Shown: positions 42,701-53,616 of the stretch, one piece after another | How the letters are laid out: the number at the start of each line of letters is the position of its first letter | How positions within the stretch are numbered: position 1 is the stretch's first letter | Assembly (NCBI GenBank): GCA_030847615.1 | Contig: JAUMIR010000003.1 | Span: 287,798,265 to 287,862,264 of the forward strand | Length of the DNA stretch: 64,000 bases | Reading direction: 5' to 3' | From: Gambelia wislizenii | Taxonomy: Eukaryota > Chordata > Lepidosauria > Squamata > Crotaphytidae | The notes under the pieces: generated by a model | What the model was told of the DNA's origin: nothing | Database searches by the model: none | The model's input: only the letters and a program-made list of their open reading frames with translations | Translations under genes and position numbers: made by a program

Positions 42701-45033
42701 GTGTTTATTCCTGGTTCCATACACATTCTTTTTTCTTTTATTTCATTCCAGTTTGTTTGTGTGCTTTTTTTAAAAAAAAAAATGCAACAATTCACATGGA
42801 AACCAAATTCCAGAATAAAAAGAGGGGTGTTTTTTCCTCAGCAGATGGGACCTGGCTGCCATGTAGATTGCTACTTGCTCAAAAAAAAGATGCCCCTCTC
42901 TTTTGGAGGGTGTCTGTTATAGTGGTCTTATGGAGTGGAAACCAGAACCTGAAAACATTACCTTCTTGGACTACAACCCCCGAATTGCCAAACCAGCATG
43001 GCCACTGGGAGTTGTAATCTAAAACAGTAACACTACCAGGCTCTGAAGGGACCAAGAGAGGGGGCCTCTGTTTGTCTGCCACAAGGTGTGACTTCCTTCA
43101 GTTTGCTGATGAAAGCAGAGAGACCAGTATTTCTCCAGGTGCCAAGGATGTGGCTACTGGGGGGGGGGTAGGCAAAATGAGAGCACCCCCTCCCAATAAG
43201 AATTCTGGCCACCAATGAAATTTTCTTTCAGTCCCCACATTTTGATATTTTGCAGTAATTTGAACCATCAGTTGAGCATTTAAAGTACAGTTTAGGCATT
43301 CGAAGAAAGGGGGCAGGCAAAGTTACCAAGGGAATGCAAACACAACAAATAGAAGTGTCCAAGATGTGAATAATTTTCAGTGTCTTACTTTCTGCAATGC
43401 TAGAAATTTGGGGACTCAAGAAAAATTTCATAGAAGGGGTTGGATTCTTATGCGGGGAACCTCTCCTTTTCTCCTCCTTATGATGACACCCCTATCAGGT
43501 ACTGAAGAAAGAAAGACTTGGAACATCCTCACTTTGTATAGTGAGGATGACTTTAGGGAGCATCTCTAAAGTACCAGACGTAGATGGGTTTCAGACAAAG
43601 AGACCTACCTGTCCCCCAGTTTCCTCCATTATTAACAATGGAGCAAGCACTCTCCAACAGAGAAATGACTCTTCTACATACGGCCAAGAATTCCAGGCCA
43701 GGAAATCATCTGTCGTCATTATGAAGGTGTGCTATTTCCTGGAACAAACAGGGAAAGCTCCGTTTTTTTGTGTGCATGAACATGCACAGGAATGTTGTGG
43801 GCACATGTAATGTGGCTTCATGCCATTGGTGATGCTTTGGATCTAGTACTGGAAAAGTCTTTCTTTGCAAAGATTTGACTCTGCCCAAGGCTGTACATGA
43901 AAATTTATTGATGGCAACAAAGCAGATTGTTTTGAAGTCTTCAGTGGAAATATTTCAGGGCAAGCAATCAGAGGACTGGACTTTGTGAACAATAAAGTGT
44001 TAACACTGTTTAGGCTGAAGAAGCCAAAAATTTTTACAGAACTGTTGAGCTCCCACTTAAAACTTCCATCCCATCTTTGCCTTTAATAATGTTTATAGAT
44101 GCAGTTTTGCTACTGGTTTAATTGTGTTGGAAATGCTATGTGTAGATTTTGAGAAGTAATTATGTTCTTGGTTAGAAGTAATTCTATTTTTTTTTATGAC
44201 AGGAAGTAGAAGCACAAGGAGGAAAAGATTTGTGTCAAGCCCTCGCTATGTGGAAACCTTGCTTGTAGCAGACCAGTCTATGGCAGAATTCCATGGCAGT
44301 GGACTGAAGCACTACCTTCTCACGCTCCTATCTGTGGCTGCCAAATTGTACAAGCATCCCAGCATCCGGAATTCCATTAGCTTGGTAGTAGTGAAAATAA
44401 TGGTCATCTATGATGAACAGAAAGGGCCAGATGTTTCTTCAAATGCTGCTCTCACCTTGAGGAACTTCTGCAATTGGCAAAAGCAACACAACCCTCCCAG
44501 TGACCGCCATGCAGAGCACTATGACACTGCAATTCTTTTTACCAGACAGGTAAGGGAAATGAAAGGAAACGCTCTAGCATTTGGCAAATTCCTGCCCAAC
44601 AATCCCACAGCCAGCACACCTTTGGTCCTACACTAAAATTCTCACAATCCCCTAACCAGCATACCAGCTGAGGGAATCTGAAAACTGTTCAAAGAATTAA
44701 CTTTTCCTATCTCTGAAGAGGAGTAACAAATAAAATTGCTGCCTTAACTCACCCATTTAGTGAATATATCTTTGAAAAAATCCTGATAGCATTTAAAATA
44801 AAATGGTTTTTATTTTAAATGTTGATTAAGTCAGCATTGTGTATACTATTCACAAGAATTGTTTCTGCATTCTTCAGCACCAGAAAGTTCATTCATGGCT
44901 TGGACATGCTTTCAGTTCACAGTTCTCCCAACCCTTTCAGTATTAAATGCCGTATTTTATTCTTTTATTTATTTTTATTAATTGTATTTAAAACTTGCTT
45001 TTTTTTCTAACAATGGACTCAAGGTGACATACA

Positions 45034-45070
<37 letters not shown>

Positions 45071-48000
45071 CTGTCTCTCTCACACACACACTTATCCTAT
45101 CAACCACCTAGTGAAGTAGGTCAGGCTGAGAGAGAGAACTGTGATCACCCAGTGAGTTTCATATCTTAGTGAGAGCTAAAACCCAGATTTCCAAATTTTA
45201 GACCAGCATTCTGACTCCACACCAGTTGAATTTCCCTGGGGAGTTAATTGTACACTTAAGAATAAAGCACAAAAATAATGCATAAGAAGCCAAAATTCAA
45301 CAATCAGTTTTCTCCTATTTAAGTAGCAATACATTAAAAGCCAGAGATGGGAATTCTTTACGGCCTGAATTCTCTTCCTAGTTATAACTAGAGTAGACCC
45401 ATTAAACCAATTGTTAATGGCAAAACAACACTTCCTATTCAGTTGGTCTGTTCTAGTTGAAGTGATCAATACTGCTGTTGGACTATAATTTCAGTCACCA
45501 CTGACCAGCATAGCCATTGGTGAGAAATGCTGGGAGCTGCAGTCCAACATCTATAGGGCCACATAGTTCCCACCTCTGCACTAAAGGAAGTGCTTTATCC
45601 ACCTTGAACCAGTTCACAATATGTGACAGGTAGGTCTTCATTGGCTTGCAAATGTAAGAAGTAGATTGGAAAGACTGCCTGTGACTGAAGTATGGGGTTA
45701 TTAACTAAACAATAAATTTAAAATACCTCAGTAGGAACCATGCAGTACTGAATTACAGTATATAGTTTTTGGCAAGCTTCTAGTTGTTAGTACAGCAAAG
45801 TGATACTGTTCCTTTGTGCAAGTCCTTGTGTATCTTCCAAGAGAGAATTATCTTTATACCTGTTGAAATACTGAGCATTAATGTTCTTTCCATAAGGAGA
45901 GGCAGTTTGCCAAAGTAAGATTTTTTTTTCTTGCCAAAGTTAAACTACTGACCTAATTAATAATGAAGCTGGTTCTTCTTTTCCTTATACAGGATCTCTG
46001 TGGTGCCAAGACATGTGATACTCTTGGGATGGCTGATGTGGGAACTGCTTGTGATCCAAACCGCAGTTGCTCTGTCATAGAAGATGATGGCTTGCAAGCT
46101 GCTTTTACAACCACTCATGAATTAGGTAATTGAGATTCAACAGAGATCTGTGACAAGCTTATTTGTTTTAAAACATGCATTATGCATATTGTATATTTAA
46201 GCCATATAATCAGCAGAGTTCTTCCTGTTACTGTGGTCTAGTTCTCACTGTGGTACATCTTGTAATGACCTGAAGTAGTGAGGTGCCAGTGGATTCAGTT
46301 TTGGTACCAGGTGGTTGCTTACAAGCTGACCTTTCCAAAATGCCTGCAGACTTCTCTCTTCTCCCCTCCCCCTTTTTTAAAAAAAGCAGGAATGTGTTTT
46401 GTGTGCACCTGAGTGTTCTAAAAAAGTAAAACCAAAAAAAAAGAACTCTTTTAGAACAGCAACCTCCCTGCTCAGTTTGTAAGCATTCATTTCCCTCACC
46501 CTACTCAACCCTCAAAAATAATTGAATATCCTTCTCTAACTTTAACAAAGAACATGTTGCCCCACCAAAAAAAGGAGGTATATTTAACCTTGTTTTTTTT
46601 TTAATTTTCTTTGTGGGAAAGCAAATAAATATACTTAGTTCTGGGACCTAAAGTACAATTAAGGTTTCATTGATATGAATGGAATTGATTCCAGAACTGT
46701 TCACTTAGGGTCACAATCTTAGACTGCAACCTTGTTTGTATTTACTTGAAAATATGCCCCATTATAAATTAATTTTGATTTAGGGTATAATCTGTAACAT
46801 GCAGTGCTTCTCTCATCTGTGTTTTGCTTTCATGGAAGCAATGTTTGAAAAGTTGGGTCCTACTTATGGGGATTGTAAAGTGCACTTTGATTTCATTGGG
46901 AGAAACCTCTCAATTTCAAATTATCAAATAGACATACAGAGAATTTTATTTTAAAATTTTGCTCACATTTTCAATAGCAGCTGTTACAATGGTGTTCTAA
47001 AAACCCTAACAAAAATCTTCTCCACTATCTGAATTTCACTAGATATGCCAACATAATATCCTAAAATCTGACCATTATTTTTCAGTAATACATATTAAAA
47101 TAAATATATGCAAAAGTTTACGACTTGGTACAATGAATGGTTGATTAGACAGGCATATAATGTCAAAGAATCTTGATGCATATGGAGAATGTTACAATAT
47201 TTCCTCTCCTTTTCTGTTTTTTAAAAAGGTCATGTGTTTAATATGCCCCATGATGATGCAAAGCAATGTGCTGGTATTAATGGTATAAACAGAGACTCTC
47301 ACATGATGGCATCTATGCTTTCCAACTTGGATCGAAGCCAGCCCTGGTCTCCATGCAGTGCTTACATGATTACTACATTTTTGGATAATGGGCATGGTAA
47401 GTTGTACTTTCAGTTCGTTTCTGTAATCTTAAAACTCTGAAAAGCTCTTTTATCAACTTCCAGAGTCTCCTATGCTGCCCAAGGAATCCCTGACCATGCT
47501 GGATAGGAGATTCTGGGAGTTTTCATCCAAAAACATTTCCCTAACTAAAGTAACTTATACGTTACTTATGGTAGCTAAAGGGAGTGACCATATTAATGTA
47601 CAATGTGCCTCAAAATAGTAAATACTAGGGTATTCAGTAAAAAGTGTGGGGCTGATACCTTAATGTACTACCAATAAAGTTATTGAAACCATTTGGCCAA
47701 CAGAATGTTTGTACAAGCTGGGCTTTTGAACAAGCTGGTCATATGTTGTACAAGCTGGTCATACATTGAAACAGCATCTCCAGTTTCATGTTTTATGAGC
47801 AGAATGTCCTAGGTTCAGTCCTTCGTGTTCCCAGGTAGGGCTGCAAAGAATCTGTCTGATAAATTCAAAACATACCAGTGAGTGTAGACAATACTTCAAT
47901 AGATGGTGAATTAAACATAGCAGTAATCTGACTTGGTATATAGCAGTGTACAGTTTTTCTAAATGCTTTCCACTCATTCTCTCAATGATTTTCACAACAG

Positions 48001-51000
48001 TGCCATAAGACTGTTTGCTGTAGCAGTAATTTAATATCACAATTAAGAACTAGCTCACAGCCACCCACTAAATCACAGCTCTACATGCATCTGGACAAAG
48101 AACTCTTTATATCTAAGGGCTTGCCTGCACTGGCCACTTAATTTGGGGCCAGTCCAGAGTATTATGCTCTGGGCTGGCCCAGGGTCAACCACGATGGTGG
48201 CCACACACACCAGGCCCACTCTGGTGTGCAGCACATCATTGTCCACTAAGGCCAGGCAAGCTAATACCACATCAGTCCTGCTGGCCCATCTCCTTGTCCC
48301 CAGTGCTGCCACTGTCTCACCAGCTAAGCAGCTCCCGTAAGCAGCCTAGGCAGTGGCATCAAATCTGCTGAGACCAGAAACGGGTGTGCAGACATGTAAT
48401 CTATGAGGAGGGGATTGCAGAAGTGACCATGCCTAGTAGGCTTTCCATAGCTGCTTGACTGGTAAGGCGATGATGACAGGAGCACAGAGAAGGGGGTGGA
48501 TCCCATCGGAGCTACCACCTCCTTACAAGCAGGAGCTCTGTGGAAAGCCTGCCTAGCACACCGCTGCTTAGGGCAGAATGGGGTGCCCATGCAATCAGTA
48601 AGGAGGGGCTAGAGCAATCCCTTCCTTGTAGATCACATGTTTGGGCACCTTGTTCTGACCTCAGCAGAAGGAACAGCATGCCAGGCAGGCTTTCCATGGA
48701 GCTCCTCAGCGAGTGGGGAAGCAACTGTGGCAGCTCTGACAGGGATCCATCCCCTTCCATAAACCTTTGAGTACAGGGTAAGAGGGATGGTGCTGCTCTT
48801 GCTGTGTGGACAACTGGATCAGCCAAATTGGATGATCCAGCTGTCCGCACACCCAACAGAAACCAAAACCTCTCTGGGGTTTCTGGAAAAAAATCTCTTG
48901 TTTTCCCTGACTTTGCTTAGTGCAGGTCAAAGTTGAATTAAGGGGTAAGAAACACCTCCCTGGAAATGGTTGTACATTATTAGGACTGCCAGCACCAGGT
49001 TCGAGGTGAGTACGGTGTTCTTGGCCTGAATGGATATGAACTGAGTCTGCTATTATATTCACTATAACATACTGAATTATATAAAAAGGGGGTGAGCAAT
49101 ATGCAACCCCCCAACTGATGTCCCTCTAGTGCATAGACTCCAGAACAAAGTGAGGGGTGTTTGAGCCTCCCTCCCCAAAATCAGGAGCAAAGGATCAGGA
49201 CACCAAGAAGATTATCAGACAGGAACGCAACAAGCGTTCCTGTCCCACAGTCTCCAATTCTGTCCCTGTCCTGGCACAATAACCCTCCCCATCATACTTA
49301 CCTTCTTTCCCGCCGATGGGCAGCTTAAGAATAAATGGAGCTCCATTCACTTCCTGGACTGAAATCCTACCCATTCTTGTAGGCAGATGCAAGCGTGGGA
49401 AATTCAAAAATGAAAAGTAAAATAACACCAAAAAAAGTTACACCAAGCATAGAAACACACTTTAAAACTTACAAGTAAGCCAAGGAGGTTCATAAAAAGT
49501 GCATCACTTGCCTGGATGTCACGATCCTACCCAGAAGTGTTCTGGCAGGACTGCCCATTGATGCTGCATTCACGTGACCTAAATGGCCCAAGGTTTCAGA
49601 TGCTGGCACGAAAATGGGATGGGCGATCTGTTGACAGCTCAGCCCATCAATAAAAAGAAATGCCATAATAACACCAGTGAAACACAAAATGACGTCGTCA
49701 TCTGATATTGGCATCCTTTTGCATTCCTCTGGTGTCATTATGGCACCACATTAGCCGCATCTGATAATCTCTCAAAGCTCTTGTACAGTTGAGCTCACTA
49801 ATTAGATGTGCCCTGTTTATAGCCATATTTGCATTCACTTAAAAGGGCCTTATGTTTTTTACCCTTTCTTTGATATATTAATACTTTATACAATTTTATA
49901 ATTTTTCATTTTATTATTTTGCAGTTTTCTTCATGGTAGCAACATTGTTAACTGTTTTAGATGGCAGTATTATGATTATGAGTCACTGTATTCTGTGCTT
50001 TCACTGTTTTGTTAAAAACATACATACAAAATTCAGCCAGTCTTAAGTCTGTTCCCTCCCCCCCACACACACACCTTAAAAACAGTTTCTCTCTGCTCCA
50101 GCATCTCTGTAGTGCCTATTGCTGATGGGAGCTGTAATCCAACAACATTTAGAGGACCACACTGTTCCTGCACTTATTCAAAGGAAATATGCCAATTTTG
50201 TAACAAAGTTTCTCTTCACTCTTTTTCAGGTGAGTGTTTGCTGGACAAGCCTCACAAGCCTATTCAGCTCCCTTCTGATCTGCCTGGAACATTGTACGAT
50301 GTGAACAGGCAGTGCCAGTTTACCTTTGGAGAAGATTCTAAGCATTGCCCTGATACAGCCAGCACATGTACAACTTTGTGGTGTACTGGCACCTCTGGTG
50401 GATTGCTTGTGTGCCAAACCAAACATTTCCCTTGGGCTGATGGCACCACTTGTGGAGAAGGGAAGTGGTGTGTGAATGGCAAGTGTGTTAACAAAACAGA
50501 CAAGAAGCATTATGACGTAAGTAAACTTTTTTTAAAAAATTAAATGTAAACAGTATGAAGCAAGATAAATTATGTGTAAAAGTAGCTGAGAGTTGTGACT
50601 GAACAAAAAAAGGGTATCCTGGGCCAGCCGAGCTTCATTTTGGGCAATCTGAGTATTTTTGGTAATTTTAGCCTAAAGTAACAGTGTATATGTTACCCTC
50701 AGAATTAGTTGCTAGGAAGTGAACTGTATATGTGAGCTGATAATCTATGGAAAGATGATGTAGCTTAATGCTATGCCAGTGTAACTCCACAAGACTGTAA
50801 GGGAACCAAAGCGGCTAGGTTGGTGGTGGAACTGTGTCCTTACGCTTTTCTGGCATATCTCGGACTCTTGCACAACAAATACACCCTTGCATTTCAGAAA
50901 CACTTACATAAGTAGGTCTCTGAAACCTGCTAACAAAGTTTACATAGGCCAGCCACACAAGTGTAAGTTATCAACAGCTTTCTGGGTATAGTTTGTTTTG

Positions 51001-53616
51001 TTGTTTATATGTTAAATTATAAGCTCTTGCAGAGACCTTTCATACCTGATAAGGCACAGAGCTGGGAAAAGTAACTTGTTTGGACAGTGACTGCCAGAAT
51101 TCCCAATGAGTATGACCATAGACTATGCTATTTAGGGAATCCTGGAAGATGTAGTTCAATCAAGTAACTGTTGTAAGCTATGGTAAAGCACCATCTGCAT
51201 AAATGGCATTATACAAATAAATGAATAATAGGACTATAGCCCAACATTTCTTTTCAAAATATTTTTACACATGTCTTCATTTCTGTGTTTCCAAATGTAG
51301 ACTCCTGTCCATGGAGGCTGGGGGTTATGGGGACCTTGGGGAGAGTGTTCAAGGTCGTGTGGTGGTGGAGTGCAATATTCACTGAGAGAGTGTGACAGTC
51401 CAGTTCCAAAGAACGGAGGGAAATACTGTGAAGGCAAGCGAGTACAATACAGATCCTGTAATATTGAAGACTGTCCAGACAATGGTGGTAAGTTTTACAA
51501 GAAATTCTATCATGGGTACAAAATGTAATTGTAATATGATAAAATGAAAAATGGCTCTCCAATGCCTAATAAATGTATTTTCTGTGTGCAGGCAAAACCT
51601 TCAGAGAGGAACAGTGTGAAACCCACAATGATATTTCCAAATCTCCTTTTGGAACTGGGCCTGCAGTGGAATGGACACCCAAGTTTTCTGGCGTATCTCC
51701 CAAAGACAGATGTAAACTTGTCTGTCTTGCAAAAGGCACTGGCTATTTCTTTGTTCTTCAGCCTAAGGTGGGTGTAAGCCTGGATGTGTGTATGAAAGAT
51801 CAAAAAGCTTCAAGTGTGGCATTGTATTTTATCACAGTTAAGGTTGGTGAGAGAGACAGTCCAATATTACACTTAACCTTGTATTCAAATGACTGCATTC
51901 TTATAATTCTGCATACAATCTCATCTAATCAGTTGAAAAATAATTACATGCATAGTAACTTTGTTTCTGTATCTGATGGCTGATGTTCAAATAATCTATT
52001 TCAGCTTGTTCACAGTTGGATCTGTGAAATTTTCTGATATGCACTCATAAACTGCAATAGTTCTGATTTATTTTTATATACTGGGCACCAGTTAATCACA
52101 GAAAGACAAAATTGCATCATTTTACTGTTGGTGGTTGCAAAATTTGAGCTCTTGAAGGGTTTTTTTTTAAAAAAAAGAAAGTGGACCGGTTAACGATACA
52201 CTTAAATTTCTTCTGTTGAAACCATATCTTAAAAGTGTTAATTGATTGGATTAGTTCCCATTGCTTTTAAACATAGTGATAATCTTTTCACTTTTTCTAA
52301 TCATGGATTCCTTGTTGTTGTTTTTCAAGGTGGTGGATGGAACCTTATGTAGCCCGGATTCCACTTCAGTCTGTGTCCAGGGTCAATGCATAAAAGCTGG
52401 ATGTGATCGCATCATAGGCTCCAGTAAGAAGTTTGATAAATGTGGAGTCTGTGGAGGCAATGGATCTACTTGCAAGAAGGTGTCTGGGATGCTGTCTAGT
52501 TCCAGGTGAGCTTTCACATTTTTATTGTGTTCTTTTAACCTCCTTAAGAGCATACGTGTTTTCTCACTAGAACTGTAAAATAATTATACTCATTCAGTTT
52601 AAGAACTAAAGGTTGTCTTCTAAAATGAACTACTTTGCCTTCTTCATCCTGGTGGCCTCAGGTGTTTTGGTCAAGGATGACCAAAAGCATAGTCAAGGAT
52701 GATGAGAGTTGTAATCCAGAATATTTGGAGAGCACCAGGTTGGGAAAGGCTTGTTATACAAAAACCTCTAATGTTGGACCTATGAAGATCCAACCTAAAT
52801 TCTTGTAGTTGTTGTGGTTCTTGAGTAAACAATGAAATGCTGGAGACTCAGTTGCTTCCCTTTTTCCCCTGTAGACCGGGTTATCATGATGTTGTGGTGA
52901 TTCCAGCTGGAGCAACAAATGTAGAAGTTAAACAACGCAATCCCAGGGGTGCAAGACAAGATGGTAGCTTCCTTGCTATTAAAGCTGCTGATGGCACTTA
53001 CATTCTCAATGGTGACTATACATTATCAACGCTGGAGCAAGACATTACCCATAAAGGAAGTGTTTTAAGATACAGTGGCTCATCTGCCTCTTTGGAAAGA
53101 ATTCGTAGCTTCAGTCCTTTGAAGGAGCCTTTAACAATACAGGTCCTTACTGTGGGTGATTCATTTCGTCCTAAAATCAAATATACCTATTTTGTGAAGA
53201 AATCAGTACAGCCAGGGTCTGAGAAACCTTCCAATAAGAAGACTGAGTCATTCAACGCAATCAAGGAGACAATTTTATCTGAGTGGATTATTGAAGAATG
53301 GGGAGAATGTTCTAAGTCATGTGGTACTGGTTGGCAGAGGAGGTCTGTAGAATGTAGAGACCTTAATGGACAGCCTGCCACTGACTGCGCAAAAGAACTC
53401 AAGCCCAGTGATGTCCGCCCATGTGCAGACACACCATGTCCACGATGGCAGCTGGGAGACTGGTCGCCATGTTCTAAGACATGTGGAAAAGGTTTCAAGA
53501 AGAGATTATTAAAATGTCTTTCTTATGATGGTGCCGTAATGTCACATGAAAGTTGTGACCTTTCAAAAAAACCTAAACATTTAATAGACTTTTGCAATGT
53601 TACAAACTGCAGCTAA
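39025..53616 (+). CDS. ADAMTS1: ADAMTS1, complete coding region in nine exons
   Basis: Secreted zinc metalloprotease of the extracellular matrix that cleaves aggrecan, versican and related proteoglycans. Coding exons: 39025-39727, 44203-44549, 45993-46125, 47229-47396, 50230-50516, 51301-51487, 51592-51767, 52330-52505, 52875-53616. All junctions are GT-AG, phases agree, and the total of 2919 bases gives 972 residues (human about 967). Domains: signal peptide 1-23; prodomain with cysteine-switch C198 (K-C-G-V); furin site R-R-K-R ending at 243; metalloprotease from 244 with H392-E-L-G-H396 and H402, and Met-turn near M424; disintegrin-like about 455-546; thrombospondin repeat 1 at about 551-608 ([10 protein letters not shown]); cysteine-rich to about 725; spacer 726-855; repeats 2 and 3 at about 862-972. 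Catalytic residues are intact and no stop or frameshift is seen. The start is the first ATG after the TATA-like site, with A at -3. Confidence 0.96.
39955..40084. mobile_element. hAT-type miniature element in ADAMTS1 intron 1
   Basis: The ends CAGTGGTTTCCAAAC and GTTTGGAAACCACTG are perfect inverses. The subterminal CTCCAGATGTTT and AAACATCTGGAG also pair. The flanking octamers CAGTAGGT and CTGTAGGC agree at 6 of 8 positions, supporting an 8-bp hAT target duplication. At 130 bases it is the best-preserved copy of its family in the window. Confidence 0.75.
41155..41272. mobile_element. hAT-type miniature element in ADAMTS1 intron 1
   Basis: CCTCCAGATATTGTTGGACT and, inverted, 'agtccaacaacatctggagg' pair around 'gcctgcatagccatgggg'. 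Non-coding. Confidence 0.6.
42925..43040. mobile_element. hAT-type miniature element relic in ADAMTS1 intron 1
   Basis: GGACTACAACCCCCGAATTG and the inverse-like GGGAGTTGTAATC flank 'accagcatggccact', the layout of the neighbouring copies, but more eroded. Confidence 0.45.
43150..43490. mobile_element. Second copy of the 331-bp miniature element
   Basis: It follows the copy at 19822 in order: GGCAAAATGAGAGCACC, CCAATAAGAATTCTGGCC, 'ttctttcagtcc', GTTGAGCATTTAAAGTAC, AGAAAGGGGGCAGGCAAAG, CTGCAATGCTAGAAAT. Both ends are eroded. Confidence 0.6.
44203..44549 (+). CDS. ADAMTS1: ADAMTS1 coding exon 2: furin site and first half of protease
   Basis: The acceptor ATGACAG ends at 44202. The exon starts with GA completing glycine 235 and runs to Q350. 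It carries R-R-K-R, then [25 protein letters not shown] and [10 protein letters not shown]. The donor GTAAGG is at 44550. Confidence 0.96.
44955..45215 (-). mobile_element. LINE/SINE 3'-tail fragment with microsatellites
   Basis: TTTATTTATTTTTATTAATT and GGACTCAAGGTGACATAC are followed by (CT)n, (CTAT)n and (CA)n at 45032-45090. Then come AGTGAAGTAGGTCAGGCTGA and CACCCAGTGAGTTTCAT. It is the same tail as at 62560 with extra distal sequence. Confidence 0.5.
45465..45580. mobile_element. hAT-type miniature element in ADAMTS1 intron 2
   Basis: GTTGGACTATAATTTCAGTC and GGGAGCTGCAGTCCAAC are imperfect inverses around AGCATAGCCATTGGTGAG. Non-coding and eroded. Confidence 0.5.
45993..46125 (+). CDS. 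ADAMTS1: ADAMTS1 coding exon 3: approach to zinc site
   Basis: A 133-base exon between TTATACAG and GTAATT. It encodes [18 protein letters not shown] and [14 protein letters not shown], and ends in T-H-E-L plus one base of the glycine codon of H-E-L-G-H. Confidence 0.96.
46126..47228 (+). other. ADAMTS1: ADAMTS1 intron 3
   Basis: A 1103-base AT-rich intron interrupting the zinc-binding motif codons. A hairpin-repeat relic lies near 46655-46770. Nothing else was recognised. Confidence 0.9.
47229..47396 (+). CDS. ADAMTS1: ADAMTS1 coding exon 4: zinc-binding site and Met-turn
   Basis: A 168-base exon between an AAAAAG acceptor and GTAAGT. It completes [11 protein letters not shown], with zinc ligands H392, H396 and H402 and the general base E393. 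It continues through D-S-H-M-M-A-S-M-L to F-L-D-N-G-H. The intron splits the active-site motif between exons 3 and 4. Confidence 0.96.
48115..49020. repeat. Long dispersed repeat of unknown family
   Basis: The segment begins near GGGCTTGCCTGCACTGGCC and ends near GAGGTGAGTACGG. It is more GC-rich than the intron around it. Its last 200 bases match 33085-33265 in order. Internal segments repeat each other (GGCAGGCTTTCCATGGAGC at 48681 resembles inverted and direct copies near 48435 and 48540). It may be a non-autonomous DNA element, with ends unresolved. Confidence 0.4.
49207..49772. mobile_element. 566-bp miniature element with 3-bp target duplication
   Basis: The left end GAAGATTATCAGAC and right end CTGATAATCTCT are inverted, and CAA lies directly outside both (49204-49206 and 49773-49775). 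Just inside the left end is a short hairpin GGAACGC...GCGTTCC. The element is related in reverse orientation to 59743-60326. A 3-bp duplication fits PIF/Harbinger-type transposition. The terminus resembles the GGAGATTTTCAGAC ends of the foldback elements. Confidence 0.6.
50230..50516 (+). CDS. ADAMTS1: ADAMTS1 coding exon 5: disintegrin-like domain
   Basis: A 287-base exon with acceptor TTTTTCAG and donor GTAAGT. It encodes G-E-C-L-L-D-K-P through [20 protein letters not shown] and [10 protein letters not shown] to K-K-H-Y-D (residues 451-546). Eight cysteines are visible. It lacks an RGD motif, as is usual in this family. Confidence 0.96.
50517..51300 (+). other. ADAMTS1: ADAMTS1 intron 5
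   Basis: A 784-base intron with a faint hAT-like relic at about 51075-51170 (GACTGCCAGAATTCCC and GGGAATCCTGGAAGATG). Confidence 0.85.
51301..51487 (+). CDS. ADAMTS1: ADAMTS1 coding exon 6: central thrombospondin repeat
   Basis: A 187-base exon. [17 protein letters not shown] carries a three-tryptophan C-mannosylation pattern and the C-S-x-S-C-G O-fucosylation motif. It ends [10 protein letters not shown]. The acceptor is AATGTAG and the donor GTAAGT. Confidence 0.96.
51488..51591 (+). other. ADAMTS1: ADAMTS1 intron 6
   Basis: A short 104-base intron, GTAAGT...GTGCAG. Nothing else in it. Confidence 0.95.
51592..51767 (+). CDS. ADAMTS1: ADAMTS1 coding exon 7: cysteine-rich domain, part 1
   Basis: A 176-base exon from G-K-T-F-R-E-E-Q-C to V-L-Q-P-K. 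The acceptor is TGTGCAG and the donor GTGGGT. Reading through the donor gives an open tail that is intronic. Confidence 0.95.
51768..52329 (+). other. ADAMTS1: ADAMTS1 intron 7
   Basis: A 562-base AT-rich intron, GTGGGT...TTCAAG, with no repeat recognised. Confidence 0.92.
52330..52505 (+). CDS. ADAMTS1: ADAMTS1 coding exon 8: cysteine-rich domain, part 2
   Basis: A 176-base exon from [10 protein letters not shown] to S-G-M-L-S-S-S plus two bases of an arginine codon. It contains C-D-R-I-I-G-S and [12 protein letters not shown], a hallmark of the family. Confidence 0.96.
52506..52874 (+). other. ADAMTS1: ADAMTS1 intron 8
   Basis: A 369-base intron, GTGAGC...CTGTAG. A miniature-element relic lies at about 52645-52755 (GGTGGCCTCAGGTGTTTTGG). 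Confidence 0.92.
52875..53616 (+). CDS. ADAMTS1: ADAMTS1 coding exon 9: spacer and two thrombospondin repeats
   Basis: A 742-base terminal exon after a CCCCTGTAG acceptor. The spacer begins [15 protein letters not shown] and includes [11 protein letters not shown]. Repeat 2 starts W863 ([10 protein letters not shown]) and repeat 3 starts W917 (W-S-P-C-S-K-T-C-G). The end is F-C-N-V-T-N-C-S and TAA at 53614-53616. The two C-terminal repeats distinguish ADAMTS1 from ADAMTS5, which has one. Confidence 0.96.

Larger units (their letters stand above)
39728..44202 (+). other. ADAMTS1: ADAMTS1 intron 1
   Basis: A 4475-base intron, GT...AG. It starts within the CpG island and includes a G-run (about 39902-39918), hAT-type miniature elements (39955, 41155, 42925) and a copy of the 331-bp element (about 43150-43490). 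No other gene is seen. Confidence 0.9.
44550..45992 (+). other. ADAMTS1: ADAMTS1 intron 2
   Basis: A 1443-base intron containing a LINE 3' tail with microsatellites (about 44955-45215) and a hAT-type miniature element (about 45465-45580). Confidence 0.9.
47397..50229 (+). other. ADAMTS1: ADAMTS1 intron 4
   Basis: A 2833-base intron. About 48115-49020 is a long dispersed repeat, and 49207-49772 is a 566-base miniature element with 3-bp flanking duplications. Open frames of 60-118 codons inside the repeat have no domain. Confidence 0.9.

Noticed and set aside
51768..51983. Open continuation of ADAMTS1 exon 7 past 51767
   Set aside because: A GTGGGT donor at 51768 joins in phase to 52330, and the resulting P-K-V-V-D-G is the conserved family sequence. 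The open tail has no similarity to the family.
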